A stretch of DNA of 64,000 nt from Microbacterium terregens (GTDB lineage Bacteria > Actinomycetota > Actinomycetes > Actinomycetales > Microbacteriaceae), in the NCBI RefSeq assembly GCF_039534975.1, contig NZ_BAAAWH010000001.1, positions 1,674,001 to 1,738,000 of the forward strand. The letters run 5' to 3'. Below, piece after piece: positions 26,103-35,003 of the stretch. Every line of letters begins with the position of its first letter. Position 1 is the first letter of the stretch. Position numbers and translations under genes: made by a program. The notes under the pieces were generated by a model. It was not told where the DNA came from. It saw only the letters and a list, made by a program, of their open reading frames with translations, and did not search any database.

Positions 26103-26108
26103 AGTCTA
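26103..26108 (-). promoter_or_regulatory. -10 element of the PASTA kinase gene (leaderless)
   Basis: TAGACT on the minus strand ends six bases before the GTG at 26096, with no ribosome site between. Confidence 0.55.
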
Positions 26109-26189
26109 CGGACGGGTACCTGCCAGGCCGCGGAGCGGCTCACCCCGGGCTGCTCGGGCGAACGCGCGCTGAGGCGCGTGCGGGAGGCA

Positions 26190-27437
26190 TCAGCCGTGGG
26201 CGGCGAGCCACGTGGACGCGGGCTGCTCCCACTGTGCATAGCGATCGGGGTACGCCGAGATCTGCACGGCCTGCGCGGCATCCGCGAATGACAGGTTCTC
26301 CCAGCCGTTGATGTCCAGGAGCCCGCGTGTCACGTATCCGTTCGGATCGGACGGCCCGCCGTAGAACGCACGTGCCGCGCGGTGCGGGTCGCTCACCTCG
26401 GCCTCGGTGCCCCACCCGGTGCTCGGTCGCTGCTGGAAGAGTCCCAGCGAATCGCGGTCGCCCCAGTCGAGGTTGCGCAACCACGACTCCTGCATCGCGG
26501 TGCCCAATGCGATCGCGATCCCGCGGTCGGGGACGCCCAGCTCCCGTCCTACGCCGATGATGATCTGCGCATTCGCGGCCTGCTCGGCATCGAGGCCGCT
26601 GACGGCGCCGGATGTGATCGGCGTGACGTTCGCCACGAGCACCGGAGCGGCGGCGCTGGGAATGGCGATGGTCTCGCCGGGATAGATGATCGACGATCGG
26701 GTGAGGCCGTTGGCGTCCAGGACGGCCTGGGTCGTCACGCCGTGTCGTGCGGCGATGGCGCTCATGGTGTCGCCGGCGACGACGACGTAGGCGCCTGCGG
26801 CCGGAGCGCCAGGGGCGGGGGCGACCGCTTCGACAGGCGGCGCGATCTCGACAGGAGCGGCTTCGACGGCCGGCGCGGAGCCGGGGATCACGATGGTCTG
26901 GCCGGGGTAGATGATCGAGGACCAGCCGAGCCCGTTCGCCGCGAGCACGTCCTGGATCGAGACGGCGTGCCGTTGGGCGATCGAGCTGATGGTGTCGCCG
27001 CCGTCCACGACGTAGGTCCCGGAGGATGGCGCAGGTGCGGGCGGGGCCTCGGGCGCGTCGGCGACGGGTGCCGCTGCCGCGAGAGTGAGGACCTGACCGG
27101 GGTGGATGACGCTCGACCAATCGAGGCCGTTCAGCGCCAGGACATCGACCGTGCGCAGGCCATGGCGTGCGGCGATGGCCGTCACGGTGTCGCCTGCCTG
27201 GACGGCGTAGGTGGTCGCCGTCGGGGCGACCTGCATCTGCGCGATCGCGAGGCCTGCTCCCGAACTGTCCAAAGGAGACTGCATCCGTGGAGTCGCGTGC
27301 TCGCCTCGCATCGGTTCGGAAGCGTGCGCGGATCCCGCACTCATCAGGATCGCGAGCGATCCTGCGAGGGCGACGGGGACGCCGGCCGACAGCGTGCGGC
27401 GGGTCTGAGCTCGGGCTGAGCGGATGTCGGGTCGCAA
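26190..27437 (-). CDS. secreted triple-LysM protein with lysozyme-like C-terminal domain
   Basis: This 415-residue exported protein has an N-terminal signal sequence (hydrophobic segment about 18-38 ending SAHAS) and three LysM peptidoglycan-binding repeats at about 77-120, 141-185 and 216-260, each with the AGDT or GGDT start and a YPGQ/HPGQ turn. Ala/Pro-rich linkers separate them. Residues about 285-415 form a domain with GTAMQESWLRN and SLGLFQQRPS, which resembles the catalytic Glu and the GLFQ motif of transglycosylases. It probably cuts or remodels peptidoglycan. It is divergent from the Rv2175c-type gene. Confidence 0.87.
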   Translation of the reverse strand: MRPDIRSARAQTRRTLSAGVPVALAGSLAILMSAGSAHASEPMRGEHATPRMQSPLDSSGAGLAIAQMQVAPTATTYAVQAGDTVTAIAARHGLRTVDVLALNGLDWSSVIHPGQVLTLAAAAPVADAPEAPPAPAPSSGTYVVDGGDTISSIAQRHAVSIQDVLAANGLGWSSIIYPGQTIVIPGSAPAVEAAPVEIAPPVEAVAPAPGAPAAGAYVVVAGDTMSAIAARHGVTTQAVLDANGLTRSSIIYPGETIAIPSAAAPVLVANVTPITSGAVSGLDAEQAANAQIIIGVGRELGVPDRGIAIALGTAMQESWLRNLDWGDRDSLGLFQQRPSTGWGTEAEVSDPHRAARAFYGGPSDPNGYVTRGLLDINGWENLSFADAAQAVQISAYPDRYAQWEQPASTWLAAHG

Positions 27438-27489
27438 GCGAACCCCCCTCTATAGACTCCGAAAACCGTGTCACGGAAGTGAATTCGTG

Positions 27490-27504
27490 TCAACTAGAGG
27501 TATA
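27490..27504 (-). promoter_or_regulatory. motif shared with the ftsZ upstream region
   Basis: Read on the minus strand this is TATACCTCTAGTTGA, which matches TATACCTCTACTTGA upstream of ftsZ (42690-42704) in 14 of 15 positions. It lies 53 bases upstream of the LysM gene start. It may be a site for a common MerR-type regulator. Confidence 0.45.
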
Positions 27505-27586
27505 GGAGTGGCTGTTGATTCTGATGTGACAGAAGTGATTCCAATCGATGAGACCGAGGGCTTGCCGAGGACCGGCGCAGGAATGA

Positions 27587-27592
27587 GATAGT
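27587..27592 (+). promoter_or_regulatory. -10 element of the Rv2175c-type gene (leaderless)
   Basis: GATAGT ends six bases before the GTG at 27599. TTGCCG at 27562-27567 could be a weak -35. Confidence 0.5.
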
Positions 27593-27598
27593 TGCTGA

Positions 27599-27949
27599 GT
27601 GACACCTGACGCCACGCCCCAGATAGAAGCCGAATGGCTGACTCTTGCCGACCTGACCGAGGTGCTCGGCGAACCGCTGGGCCGCGTGCGGCGGCTGCTC
27701 GACGAGCTGCATCTGGTCGGCTCGCGCCGGCACGGAGGGCTGAAAGTCCCTGCCGTGTTCATTCAGGACGGGGAGCCGATCGGGTCGCTGCGCGGCACGC
27801 TCTTCGTGCTGCACGACGCCGGCTTCACCGACGACGAGGCGATCGACTGGCTGCTGACCTCGGAGGAATCGATCGGCATCCCCCCGATCGAGGCTCTGCG
27901 CGCCGGACGTAAGAGCGAAGTCCGTCGCGTCGCCCAATCGATCGGCTGA
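27599..27949 (+). CDS. Rv2175c-family DNA-binding protein
   Basis: This 116-residue protein matches the actinobacterial Rv2175c family: a winged-helix N-terminal part (EWLTLADLTEVLGEPLGRVRRLL) and a C-terminal alpha-helical part with GFTDDEAIDWLL. In M. tuberculosis the homologue is phosphorylated by PknL, which abolishes DNA binding, and its gene is beside pknL as here. The GTG at 27599 fits a leaderless transcript. It converges on the polyprenyl synthetase gene with 14 bases between. Confidence 0.87.
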   Translation: MTPDATPQIEAEWLTLADLTEVLGEPLGRVRRLLDELHLVGSRRHGGLKVPAVFIQDGEPIGSLRGTLFVLHDAGFTDDEAIDWLLTSEESIGIPPIEALRAGRKSEVRRVAQSIG

Positions 27950-27963
27950 GCCGAGCTCGTCCC

Positions 27964-29058
27964 TCAGGTCGTGCGGATCGTCGCGGCACGCGCGAGATCG
28001 CGCAGTTCGCCGACGGCCGCGTTGCCCAGACGTGCGCCGGACAGCGCCCGCTCGGCCTCGCGCGAGTAGTCGGAGATCAGCTGCTCGACGCGGTCGAGCG
28101 CTCCCGTCTCGATGATGGTCCGCTGTAAAGATGCGATCTGCGCGGCGTCCAGCTCTGGATCGCCGATGAGTTCGTCGACGATCCGCCGCGCCGGGGGAGC
28201 GAGCCGCTCGCGCGCGAAGGCCACCAGCACGGTCCGCTTTCCTTCTCGCAGGTCGTCGCCCGAGGGCTTGCCCGTGGCAGCCTGATCGCCGAAGACACCG
28301 AGGACATCGTCGCGCAGCTGGAACGCCATCCCGACCGGGTGCCCGAACGCGGCCAGGGCGGCCTGCTGGGCGTCATCGGCGCCGGCGAGCGCCGCGCCGA
28401 TCAGGAGGGGCTGCTGGATGCTGTACCGGGCGGATTTGAGGGACGCGACACGCAGCGCCCTCTCGGCGTGACGCTCGCCGGGTTCGGTGGCGTACGCGGA
28501 CTCTTCGGCGATGTCCAGGAACTGGCCGATCGTCACCTCGCGGCGCATCTTCGCGTACTCCCGGCGTGCGGACGCGGCACGGACAGGCGCTGCCTCGAGC
28601 AGTCCCTCCTCGAACAGATCGTCGCTCCAGGCCACCAGGAGATCTCCGAGCAGGATGGCGCCGGATCGGCCGAAGGCAGCGGCATCCCCGACCCATCCCT
28701 GCGTGCGGTGCGAAGCCTCCAGCGCGCGATGGGCGGCAGGGCGGCCGCGACGCGTGTCGGAGTTGTCGATGACGTCGTCGTGCACCAGCGCGGCGGCATG
28801 GAACACCTCGAGCGAGGCGGCCGCCGCGACCACGTCGGCGCCCGGCACCGCGGACGCGCTGGACGCATCCTCCACTGCCCTCCACCCGGCGACGCAGAAC
28901 CGTCCGCGCAGGCGCTTGCCGCCGTCGAGCGCGGAAGCTCCGGCACGCACGACGAGCTCGGCCTCTGGGCCGAGATCGACGGCAGATCTCGCCTGGGCCG
29001 AGAGGAATATGTTCAGACGCTGGGAAACCGCTTCAACGGCATCCGGGGAGGGTGACAC
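27964..29058 (-). CDS. polyprenyl diphosphate synthase (trans-isoprenyl family)
   Basis: This 364-residue enzyme extends allylic diphosphates with isopentenyl diphosphate. Both aspartate-rich motifs are present: HDDVID (first DDxxD) and QLRDDVLGVFGD (second). Product length (geranylgeranyl or longer, for menaquinone or carotenoids) cannot be read reliably. Location beside the Rv2175c-type and kinase genes parallels idsA2 (Rv2173). The GTG at 29058 has a leaderless promoter. Confidence 0.92.
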   Translation of the reverse strand: MSPSPDAVEAVSQRLNIFLSAQARSAVDLGPEAELVVRAGASALDGGKRLRGRFCVAGWRAVEDASSASAVPGADVVAAAASLEVFHAAALVHDDVIDNSDTRRGRPAAHRALEASHRTQGWVGDAAAFGRSGAILLGDLLVAWSDDLFEEGLLEAAPVRAASARREYAKMRREVTIGQFLDIAEESAYATEPGERHAERALRVASLKSARYSIQQPLLIGAALAGADDAQQAALAAFGHPVGMAFQLRDDVLGVFGDQAATGKPSGDDLREGKRTVLVAFARERLAPPARRIVDELIGDPELDAAQIASLQRTIIETGALDRVEQLISDYSREAERALSGARLGNAAVGELRDLARAATIRTT

Positions 29059-29064
29059 GGGCCT

Positions 29065-29070
29065 AGCCTA
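29065..29070 (-). promoter_or_regulatory. -10 element of the polyprenyl synthase gene (leaderless)
   Basis: TAGGCT on the minus strand ends six bases before the GTG at 29058, with no ribosome binding site in between. Confidence 0.55.
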
Positions 29071-29123
29071 GTGATCGAGGGGTCGCGTAGAATCAACGCG
29101 TCCGAGCAAGCAGAGGGGGATGC

Positions 29124-29495
29124 ATGCCACTCTCCGAACAGGAGCAGCGTCTGCTCGACGAGATGGAACGCCATCTCATGCGAAATGACGCCGATGTGGT
29201 CAGCGCGCCCCGCGACGGCCGCACCTTGAGTTACCGCAATATCGTGTACGGCACGATTCTCGTTCTCGTCGGTCTGGGCGCACTCGTCGTGGGGGTGTCG
29301 ACGCAGCTGATCGTCGTCGGCGTCATCGGTTTCGTGGTGATGCTGGGGGGTGTGGTCCTCGCGGTCACGCCGACCCGCGGCCTCGCGCGCGCTCCGATGG
29401 ATGCGTCGGCGCGGCCGGCATCGAAGCCGCGTGCCAACTCCTCGTTCATGGATCGCATGAACGAGCGGTGGGACCGGCGGCAAGGGGGGTCCTGA
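29124..29495 (+). CDS. DUF3040 membrane protein
   Basis: This 123-residue protein starts with the DUF3040 signature MPLSEQEQRLLDEMERHL and has two adjacent transmembrane helices (about 40-80) and a short Arg/Ser-rich tail. The family is actinobacterial, often stands just before mraZ, and has no known function. ATG 29124 has GAGGGG upstream, and TAGAAT at 29088-29093 is a likely -10. A strong terminator follows. Confidence 0.88.
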   Translation: MPLSEQEQRLLDEMERHLMRNDADVVSAPRDGRTLSYRNIVYGTILVLVGLGALVVGVSTQLIVVGVIGFVVMLGGVVLAVTPTRGLARAPMDASARPASKPRANSSFMDRMNERWDRRQGGS

Positions 29496-29518
29496 TCCGT
29501 CACCAGTGACGAAACGCC

Positions 29519-29551
29519 AAGCACCGACCTGCGGGTCGGTGCTTTTGTTTT
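29519..29551 (+). terminator. rho-independent terminator after the DUF3040 gene
   Basis: AAGCACCGACC at 29519-29529 pairs perfectly with GGTCGGTGCTT at 29534-29544 around the loop TGCG, followed by a T-rich run (TTTTGTTTT). It isolates the division cluster from upstream transcription. Confidence 0.88.
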
Positions 29552-29618
29552 GCGCTGTGGACGTCCGTCGACGGGCCCGGGGGAGCAAAAGGGGTTCGTT
29601 CTGCCGGGATCGAGTGAC

Positions 29619-29650
29619 AAAGTGGAGGGAAGTGGAGTAAAGTGGTGACC
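29619..29650 (+). promoter_or_regulatory. three MraZ-type boxes upstream of mraZ
   Basis: AGTGG occurs at 29621, 29631 and 29641 with an exact 10-base period, each preceded by AA or GA. MraZ is known to bind short direct repeats containing GTGG in front of its own operon. The last box ends 43 bases before the mraZ start. Confidence 0.75.
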
Positions 29651-29687
29651 AACCTCGCGGGGGCCGGACGAAGGGGGTGGTGCACTG

Positions 29688-30119
29688 ATGCTTTTGGGCA
29701 CGCACACTCCCAAGCTCGACGACAAGGGCCGCGTCATCCTGCCGGCGAAGTTCCGGGACGATCTGGGCGACGGCATCGTCATCACCCGCGGCCAGGAGCG
29801 GTGCCTCTACGTCTTCAGCTCTGACGAGTTCGAGCGGATCCACGAGCGCATCCGCGAGACACCGCTGTCGAACAAGCAAGCCCGCGACTTTCTGCGCATG
29901 TTCCTGTCCGGCGCGAGCGCCGAGAAGCCCGACGGACAGAACCGCATCACGATCCCCCCTTCGCTGCGCGCCTACGCCGGGCTCGAGAAGGACCTCGTCG
30001 TCACCGGCGTAGGCGCGCATGCGGAGATCTGGAACGCCGACTCCTGGAACGCGTACGCCGAGGGCAACGAATCCAGCTATGCCGAACTCGAGCAGGAGGT
30101 GATCCCGGGCCTGTTCTGA
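29688..30119 (+). CDS. mraZ: transcriptional regulator MraZ
   Basis: This 143-residue protein contains two AbrB-like MraZ repeats, seen as [20 protein letters not shown] near the N-terminus and [13 protein letters not shown] later. MraZ forms a ring and binds direct repeats upstream of the division and cell wall operon to control it. ATG 29688 gives the conserved start [11 protein letters not shown]. Three AGTGG boxes upstream are probable binding sites. It opens the dcw cluster. Confidence 0.96.
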   Translation: MLLGTHTPKLDDKGRVILPAKFRDDLGDGIVITRGQERCLYVFSSDEFERIHERIRETPLSNKQARDFLRMFLSGASAEKPDGQNRITIPPSLRAYAGLEKDLVVTGVGAHAEIWNADSWNAYAEGNESSYAELEQEVIPGLF

Positions 30120-30151
30120 GCCCCCGACCCTGACTCCCAGCCGCTCACGCC

Positions 30152-30176
30152 CCTGACACACTTCCCCGGTGTCAGG
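30152..30176 (+). terminator. hairpin between mraZ and rsmH
   Basis: CCTGACAC at 30152-30159 pairs with GTGTCAGG at 30169-30176. No T-run follows, so it may attenuate transcription or process the mRNA between mraZ and rsmH and need not fully stop it. Hairpins with a similar CACAC-CCCGGTG core lie before yggT. Confidence 0.4.
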
Positions 30177-30223
30177 TCAGAGCGGATGGGGATCAGGATC
30201 TGGGGACCAGGGTCCTGAACACC

Positions 30224-31177
30224 ATGAACCTGCGCGACATCCACACCCCGGTGATGCTCGACCGATGCATCGAGCTGCTCGCGCCTGCCCTCGAGCGGGA
30301 CGGCGCCGTCTTCGTCGACGCCACGCTGGGCATGGGCGGACACTCGGAGGCCTTCCTTGAGCGGTTCCCCGGCATCCACCTGGTCGGGCTTGACCGCGAC
30401 CTGGACGCGCTGAAGATCGCAGGGGAGCGCCTCGAGCGCTTCGCCGACCGCATCACCCTCGTGCACACCGTGTACGACGGCATCGCGGCCGCTGTCGAGT
30501 CGGCCGGATTCGACGCCGCGGACGGCATCCTCTTCGACCTCGGTGTTTCCTCGATGCAGCTGGATGTGGCCGATCGCGGCTTCGCGTACTCGAAGGACGC
30601 CCCGCTGGACATGAGGATGGACCAGACGAGCGGCCCGATGGCGGCCTACGTCCTCGCCACCTACAGCGAAGGCGAACTGCGCCGCATCTTCGAGCGATAC
30701 GGCGAAGAGAAGCTCTCCGGGCGGTACGCCCGGGCGATCATCAAGGCGCGCGAGAGCGCCCCGATCGAACGGTCCGGGCAGCTCGTGGACATCCTCATCG
30801 CGGCCACGCCGTACGCGGCCCAGCGCACCGGTCACCCGGCGAAGCGGGTGTTCCAGGCTCTGCGCATCGAGGTCAACGGCGAGCTCACCGTTCTGGAGCG
30901 TGCCGTTCCCGCGGCACTGGAGATCCTGCCGGTCGGCGGCCGCATCGTCGTGCTGTCCTACCAGTCCCTCGAGGACCGTCTGGTCAAGCGCGCCCTCACA
31001 GCCGCGGCGGCCTCGACCTCGCCCGCGGGACTGCCCGTGGAACTGCCCGAGCACGCGCCCCGCTTCCGCCTTCTGGTGAGGGGCGCCGAGCTCGCGTCCG
31101 AAGCAGAGCGTGAGCGCAACCCCCGCGCTACGCCGGTGCGGCTGCGCGCTGCCGAGCGATTGAGGGATGCCGAATGA
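30224..31177 (+). CDS. rsmH: 16S rRNA (cytosine1402-N4)-methyltransferase
   Basis: This 317-residue S-adenosylmethionine-dependent enzyme methylates N4 of C1402 in 16S rRNA. The SAM motif is [14 protein letters not shown], with HTPVMLD at the start and [11 protein letters not shown] in the middle. Length is normal for the family. Its stop overlaps the start of the ftsL-like gene by ATGA, so the two are translationally coupled. Confidence 0.96.
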   Translation: MNLRDIHTPVMLDRCIELLAPALERDGAVFVDATLGMGGHSEAFLERFPGIHLVGLDRDLDALKIAGERLERFADRITLVHTVYDGIAAAVESAGFDAADGILFDLGVSSMQLDVADRGFAYSKDAPLDMRMDQTSGPMAAYVLATYSEGELRRIFERYGEEKLSGRYARAIIKARESAPIERSGQLVDILIAATPYAAQRTGHPAKRVFQALRIEVNGELTVLERAVPAALEILPVGGRIVVLSYQSLEDRLVKRALTAAAASTSPAGLPVELPEHAPRFRLLVRGAELASEAERERNPRATPVRLRAAERLRDAE

Positions 31178-31758
31178 GCGCTCTCCCACAGGCCGCGGTC
31201 GTCGCTCCCACTCCCGTCGATTCACCGAACCGGCGACTGCGGGTCGTCGAAGAGCCTTCCCGCCGCCGCCGTCCGAAGCTGATCTACGGCATCGTGGCGC
31301 TTGTCGGGGCGCTCAGCATCGGCACCGCACAGATGGCGCTGTCGATCCTCACGACACAGAGTTCCTACGAACTGTCCACCCTGGCGCAGGAGTCCCGCGA
31401 GCTCACCTGGCACAAGCAGATCCTCTTCGACGACGTGGCCGGCCTCAGCTCCCCGCAGTATCTGGCGGCCAATGCCTCCGCTCTCGGGATGGTCATCAAC
31501 GAGTCGCCGAGCTATCTCAGACTCAGTGACGGCGCGCTCCTGGGAGCCGGTCAGGTCTCGCTCGGCGCCTCCTCGGTCGATGCCATCGGCCGCGCCGCCG
31601 TCCCGAATGCCCTCATCACGGACACTCCGCTCGTGACCGCCCCGGGCGCCACGATCGAGGGCGCGCCCGTGGAGCCCGAGGTCGTGGTCACCGACGGCGG
31701 AGTCTCGAACACTCCGCCGCCGCTGACCGACGGACTGCCCACCCCGAGCACACACTGA
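31174..31758 (+). CDS. FtsL-like division protein
   Basis: This 194-residue bitopic protein has a basic cytoplasmic N-terminus (about 1-38), one transmembrane helix ([21 protein letters not shown]) and an extracytoplasmic part with a short leucine-zipper-like coiled coil (about 60-85), then a Pro/Thr-rich C-terminus. Sequence conservation of FtsL is low, so the call rests on topology, size and its place between rsmH and ftsI. FtsL links the FtsQ and FtsB complex to FtsW and FtsI. It overlaps rsmH by four bases. Confidence 0.8.
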   Translation: MSALPQAAVVAPTPVDSPNRRLRVVEEPSRRRRPKLIYGIVALVGALSIGTAQMALSILTTQSSYELSTLAQESRELTWHKQILFDDVAGLSSPQYLAANASALGMVINESPSYLRLSDGALLGAGQVSLGASSVDAIGRAAVPNALITDTPLVTAPGATIEGAPVEPEVVVTDGGVSNTPPPLTDGLPTPSTH

Positions 31759-31762
31759 TCAC

Positions 31763-33547
31763 ATGACCACGAGAAGCACCCGAAGCCCTCGGCGTCGCAC
31801 GGTGATCGCACTCGCCGTCGTGCTCGCGGTACTGTCCGGTTTCATCATCCGGCTGGTCGACATCCAGGTGGTCAACGCCGATACCCACATCGCGGACTCG
31901 ATGAAGGTCGCGCTGGGCGCCTCCCGCACCCTGTACGGCACACGGGGCGAGATCGTGGACGAGACCGGGCAGACCCTGGCCGGCAGCATCCTGCTCTACG
32001 ACGGAGTGCTGGATCCGAAGAACGTCGGACCGCTCACCCGCACGGACGACGACGGCGAACGCGTCCAAGTGCCGTGGTCCCAGATCGCCGGTGAGATCGC
32101 CGCGATCACAGGGCAGACGGCGCAGGACGTGCAGAAGATCGTCGCCGACGCACGCGCAGAAGACCCGGACTCGCAGTTCGCATACCTTCAGCGTGGGCTG
32201 ACCACTGAGCAGTACCGGGCGCTGGTCGACATCGGCGCGCCGTTCCTCACGTTCGACTCGCACCCGGCCCGCACATACCCGGACGGGGCAGTCGGCGGCA
32301 ACCTCGTCGGGTTCATGGGCATCGATGCCGAGCCTCTCGCCGGCATCGAGAAGAGCCAGAACGACTGCCTGCTCGCCACGAACGGCGCTCTGTCGTTCCA
32401 GAAGGGCAAGGACGGGGTCGTGATCCCGGGGACCGAGCTCGAGCAGCCGGCGATCAACGGCGGGACACTCCAGCTGACGATCAACCGCGACCTGTCCTGG
32501 TACCTGCAGCAGCTGATCGCCGAGCAGGTGCAGGACATGGTCGCCCAGAGCGGCTCGATCATGGTCGTCGAGGCGGAGACCGGCAAGATCCGGGCCGTCG
32601 CCGAGTACCCGACCGTCGACCCCAACAACGTCGACGCGTCCGCGGACGCCGACCGCGGCAGCCGCCTGTTCCGCAACTTCTTCGAGCCCGGATCGACCTT
32701 CAAGGCCCTCACCGCCGCGACCGTCCTGGACGCAGGCGGCCAGACTCCGACCTCGACGGTGGTCGCCTCCAGTCGTGAGACCTTCGCGAACGGCGCGCGC
32801 GTGAGCGATGCGTTCAACCACGAGGCATACACGTACACGCTCGCCGGCGTGCTCATCGATTCCTCGAACGCGGGCATCTCCAAATTCAGCGAGCGCGTCG
32901 ATTCGGCCACCCGCTTCGACTACCTCAAGAGGTTCGGCATCGGCGCGGGCAGCGCCGTGGGATTCGAGGGCGAGCAGAGCGGCTGGCTGCGGCCGGCCGC
33001 CGAATGGGACAACCAGACGACGTACAACACCGCGTTCGGTCAGGGACTGACCACGACCGTGCCGGAGCTCGTCGGCGCGTACGACGCGATCGCCAACGAC
33101 GGACTTCGGATGCCGCTCTCGCTCGTCGAGTCATGCCTGAGGCCGGATGGCACCGTGGTCGAGCCCACCCTGCCGGAACCCACGCGCGTGATCAGCGAGC
33201 AGGCCGCCGCGCAGACCCGCGAGATCCTCGAGAACGTCGCGATCCAGGCCAACTACGCGAAGCAGATCGAAGTGCCCGGCTACCGCCTCGCGGTCAAGAC
33301 CGGTACCGGCGAGAAGTCCGACGGCAACGGCGGTTACAAGGCGGGCGCGTACTTCACGACGATGATCGGCTTCGCACCGGCCGATGACCCGAAGTACATC
33401 GTCGTCGTCACCCTCGACGAGCCGACCAAGGTAACATCGTCTGCGGCCAACGCCCCCGCGTTCCAGAAGGCCATGACGCAGGTCCTGAAGACTTACCGGG
33501 TGATGCCCGCAACGACGGCGGCGACGCTGCTTCCGAAGTTCGGCTGA
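31763..33547 (+). CDS. ftsI: division-specific penicillin-binding protein (class B transpeptidase)
   Basis: This 594-residue class B penicillin-binding protein crosslinks septal peptidoglycan. A single N-terminal transmembrane helix (about 13-32) precedes the dimerisation domain and the transpeptidase domain. Active-site motifs are STFK with Ser311 and Lys314, SSN at 367-369 and KTG at 512-514. It begins four bases after the ftsL-like gene. In other actinobacteria murE follows; here the next gene is murF. Confidence 0.95.
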   Translation: MTTRSTRSPRRRTVIALAVVLAVLSGFIIRLVDIQVVNADTHIADSMKVALGASRTLYGTRGEIVDETGQTLAGSILLYDGVLDPKNVGPLTRTDDDGERVQVPWSQIAGEIAAITGQTAQDVQKIVADARAEDPDSQFAYLQRGLTTEQYRALVDIGAPFLTFDSHPARTYPDGAVGGNLVGFMGIDAEPLAGIEKSQNDCLLATNGALSFQKGKDGVVIPGTELEQPAINGGTLQLTINRDLSWYLQQLIAEQVQDMVAQSGSIMVVEAETGKIRAVAEYPTVDPNNVDASADADRGSRLFRNFFEPGSTFKALTAATVLDAGGQTPTSTVVASSRETFANGARVSDAFNHEAYTYTLAGVLIDSSNAGISKFSERVDSATRFDYLKRFGIGAGSAVGFEGEQSGWLRPAAEWDNQTTYNTAFGQGLTTTVPELVGAYDAIANDGLRMPLSLVESCLRPDGTVVEPTLPEPTRVISEQAAAQTREILENVAIQANYAKQIEVPGYRLAVKTGTGEKSDGNGGYKAGAYFTTMIGFAPADDPKYIVVVTLDEPTKVTSSAANAPAFQKAMTQVLKTYRVMPATTAATLLPKFG

Positions 33548-33590
33548 CGTTGCCGGCACACGAGCGGCATCCCTTCCGGCCGGAGAATCG

Positions 33591-35003
33591 ATGATCGCCC
33601 TCACTCTTGCTCAGCTGGCCCGCGTCCTGAACGGACGGCTCGAACTCGCCCCCGGCATCGCGTCGGACGCGGTCGTGTCCGGCGACGTCGACACGGATTC
33701 GCGCCTCATCCAGCCCGGCGGCATCTTCGTCGCCAAGCCGGGTGAGGTCACCGACGGCCACCTGTTCGTCGGTGCTGCCGTCGAGCGCGGTGCCGTTGTC
33801 GCGATCGTGGAGCGCCTCGTGGACGCGCCGGTCAGCCAGGTCGTCGTCCCCGACGCCATCGGCGCGCTGGCAGACCTGGCACGTCATGTCGTTGCGCAGG
33901 TGCGGGATGCCGGCGCCCTCCGGATCGTCGGGATCACCGGCTCGAACGGCAAGACCACCACCAAGAACCTGCTCGCCCGCATCCTCGAGGACGAGGGCGA
34001 GACCGTCGCGCCCCGCGCATCGTTCAACAACGAGGTCGGCGCGCCCCTGACGATGCTGCGCGTCACGGAGTCCACACGATTCCTCGTCAGCGAGTTCGGC
34101 GCCAGCGCGCCGGGAGAGATCGCCCGGCTCGCCGGGTTGGTGGAGCCGGATGTCGGCGTCGTCCTGATGGTCGGCATGGCCCACGCCGGTGGATTCGGCG
34201 GGATAGAAGCGACGTTCGAAGCCAAATCCGAACTGGTTCGGGCGATTCGTCCCGGCGGTTTGACGGTGCTCAACGCCGACGACCCACGCGTGGCGGCGAT
34301 GGCACCGATCGCCGCCGAGCGCTCCGCCTCGGTGCGCTGGTTCGGTCGCGGCCCCGGCGCGGACGTCCGGGCGGATGACGTCCAGGTCGCCGGCGACGGC
34401 ACCCGCTCCGTGATCACCGCCGACGGGGTCTCGGCGCCGTTGCACCTGCGCGTCCTGGGGGAGCATCACGTCATGAACGCCCTCGCCGCGATCGCGGCAG
34501 CCACCGCCCTGGGTGTGTCGCTCGTGGACTGCATCGCGCGCCTGGAGACGGTGGAGCTGGCCGAACGGTGGCGGATGCAGCCCCTCGGCTCGGACCGTGT
34601 GCGCATCATCAACGACGCGTACAACGCCAGCCCCGACTCGATGTCCGCGGCGCTGCGCACCCTCGCACAGATCACCGGTCCCACAGAGCGCACCGTTGCG
34701 GTTCTCGGCGCGATGAACGAACTGGGCGAATACGCGGACGACGAGCACGACCGCATCGGACTGCTCGCCGTTCGCCTCGGCATCCAGCGCATCGTCGTGG
34801 TCGGCACCGCAGCGCGCCGCATGTACCTCGAGGCCATTGCGCAGGGCTCGTGGGACGCGGAGGCCGTGTTCTTCGCCACCGACGACGAGGCGTACGAGTA
34901 TCTCCTCGGCGAGTTGCGCGACGGAGACCGCGTCCTGGTGAAGTCCTCGAACGCGGCAGGTCTGCGGTTCCTGGGCGATCGTCTGGGAGAATCGTTCTCG
35001 TGA
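33591..35003 (+). CDS. murF: UDP-N-acetylmuramoyl-tripeptide--D-alanyl-D-alanine ligase
   Basis: This 470-residue Mur ligase adds D-Ala-D-Ala to the UDP-MurNAc tripeptide. The ATP loop is GITGSNGKTTTKNLL, and the C-terminal domain has RVIVVGTAARRM-like strands. It differs from MurE in the SNGKTTTK loop and in the DAYNASPDSM motif near residue 345, which is typical of MurF. Start ATG 33591 has GGAG upstream. The murE gene is not beside it. Its stop overlaps mraY. Confidence 0.95.
   Translation: MIALTLAQLARVLNGRLELAPGIASDAVVSGDVDTDSRLIQPGGIFVAKPGEVTDGHLFVGAAVERGAVVAIVERLVDAPVSQVVVPDAIGALADLARHVVAQVRDAGALRIVGITGSNGKTTTKNLLARILEDEGETVAPRASFNNEVGAPLTMLRVTESTRFLVSEFGASAPGEIARLAGLVEPDVGVVLMVGMAHAGGFGGIEATFEAKSELVRAIRPGGLTVLNADDPRVAAMAPIAAERSASVRWFGRGPGADVRADDVQVAGDGTRSVITADGVSAPLHLRVLGEHHVMNALAAIAAATALGVSLVDCIARLETVELAERWRMQPLGSDRVRIINDAYNASPDSMSAALRTLAQITGPTERTVAVLGAMNELGEYADDEHDRIGLLAVRLGIQRIVVVGTAARRMYLEAIAQGSWDAEAVFFATDDEAYEYLLGELRDGDRVLVKSSNAAGLRFLGDRLGESFS

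Noticed and set aside
33591..35003. This Mur ligase as murE
   Set aside because: The SNGKTTTK loop and the DAYNASPDSM motif are typical of MurF, and the D-Ala-D-Ala-adding enzyme would otherwise be missing.
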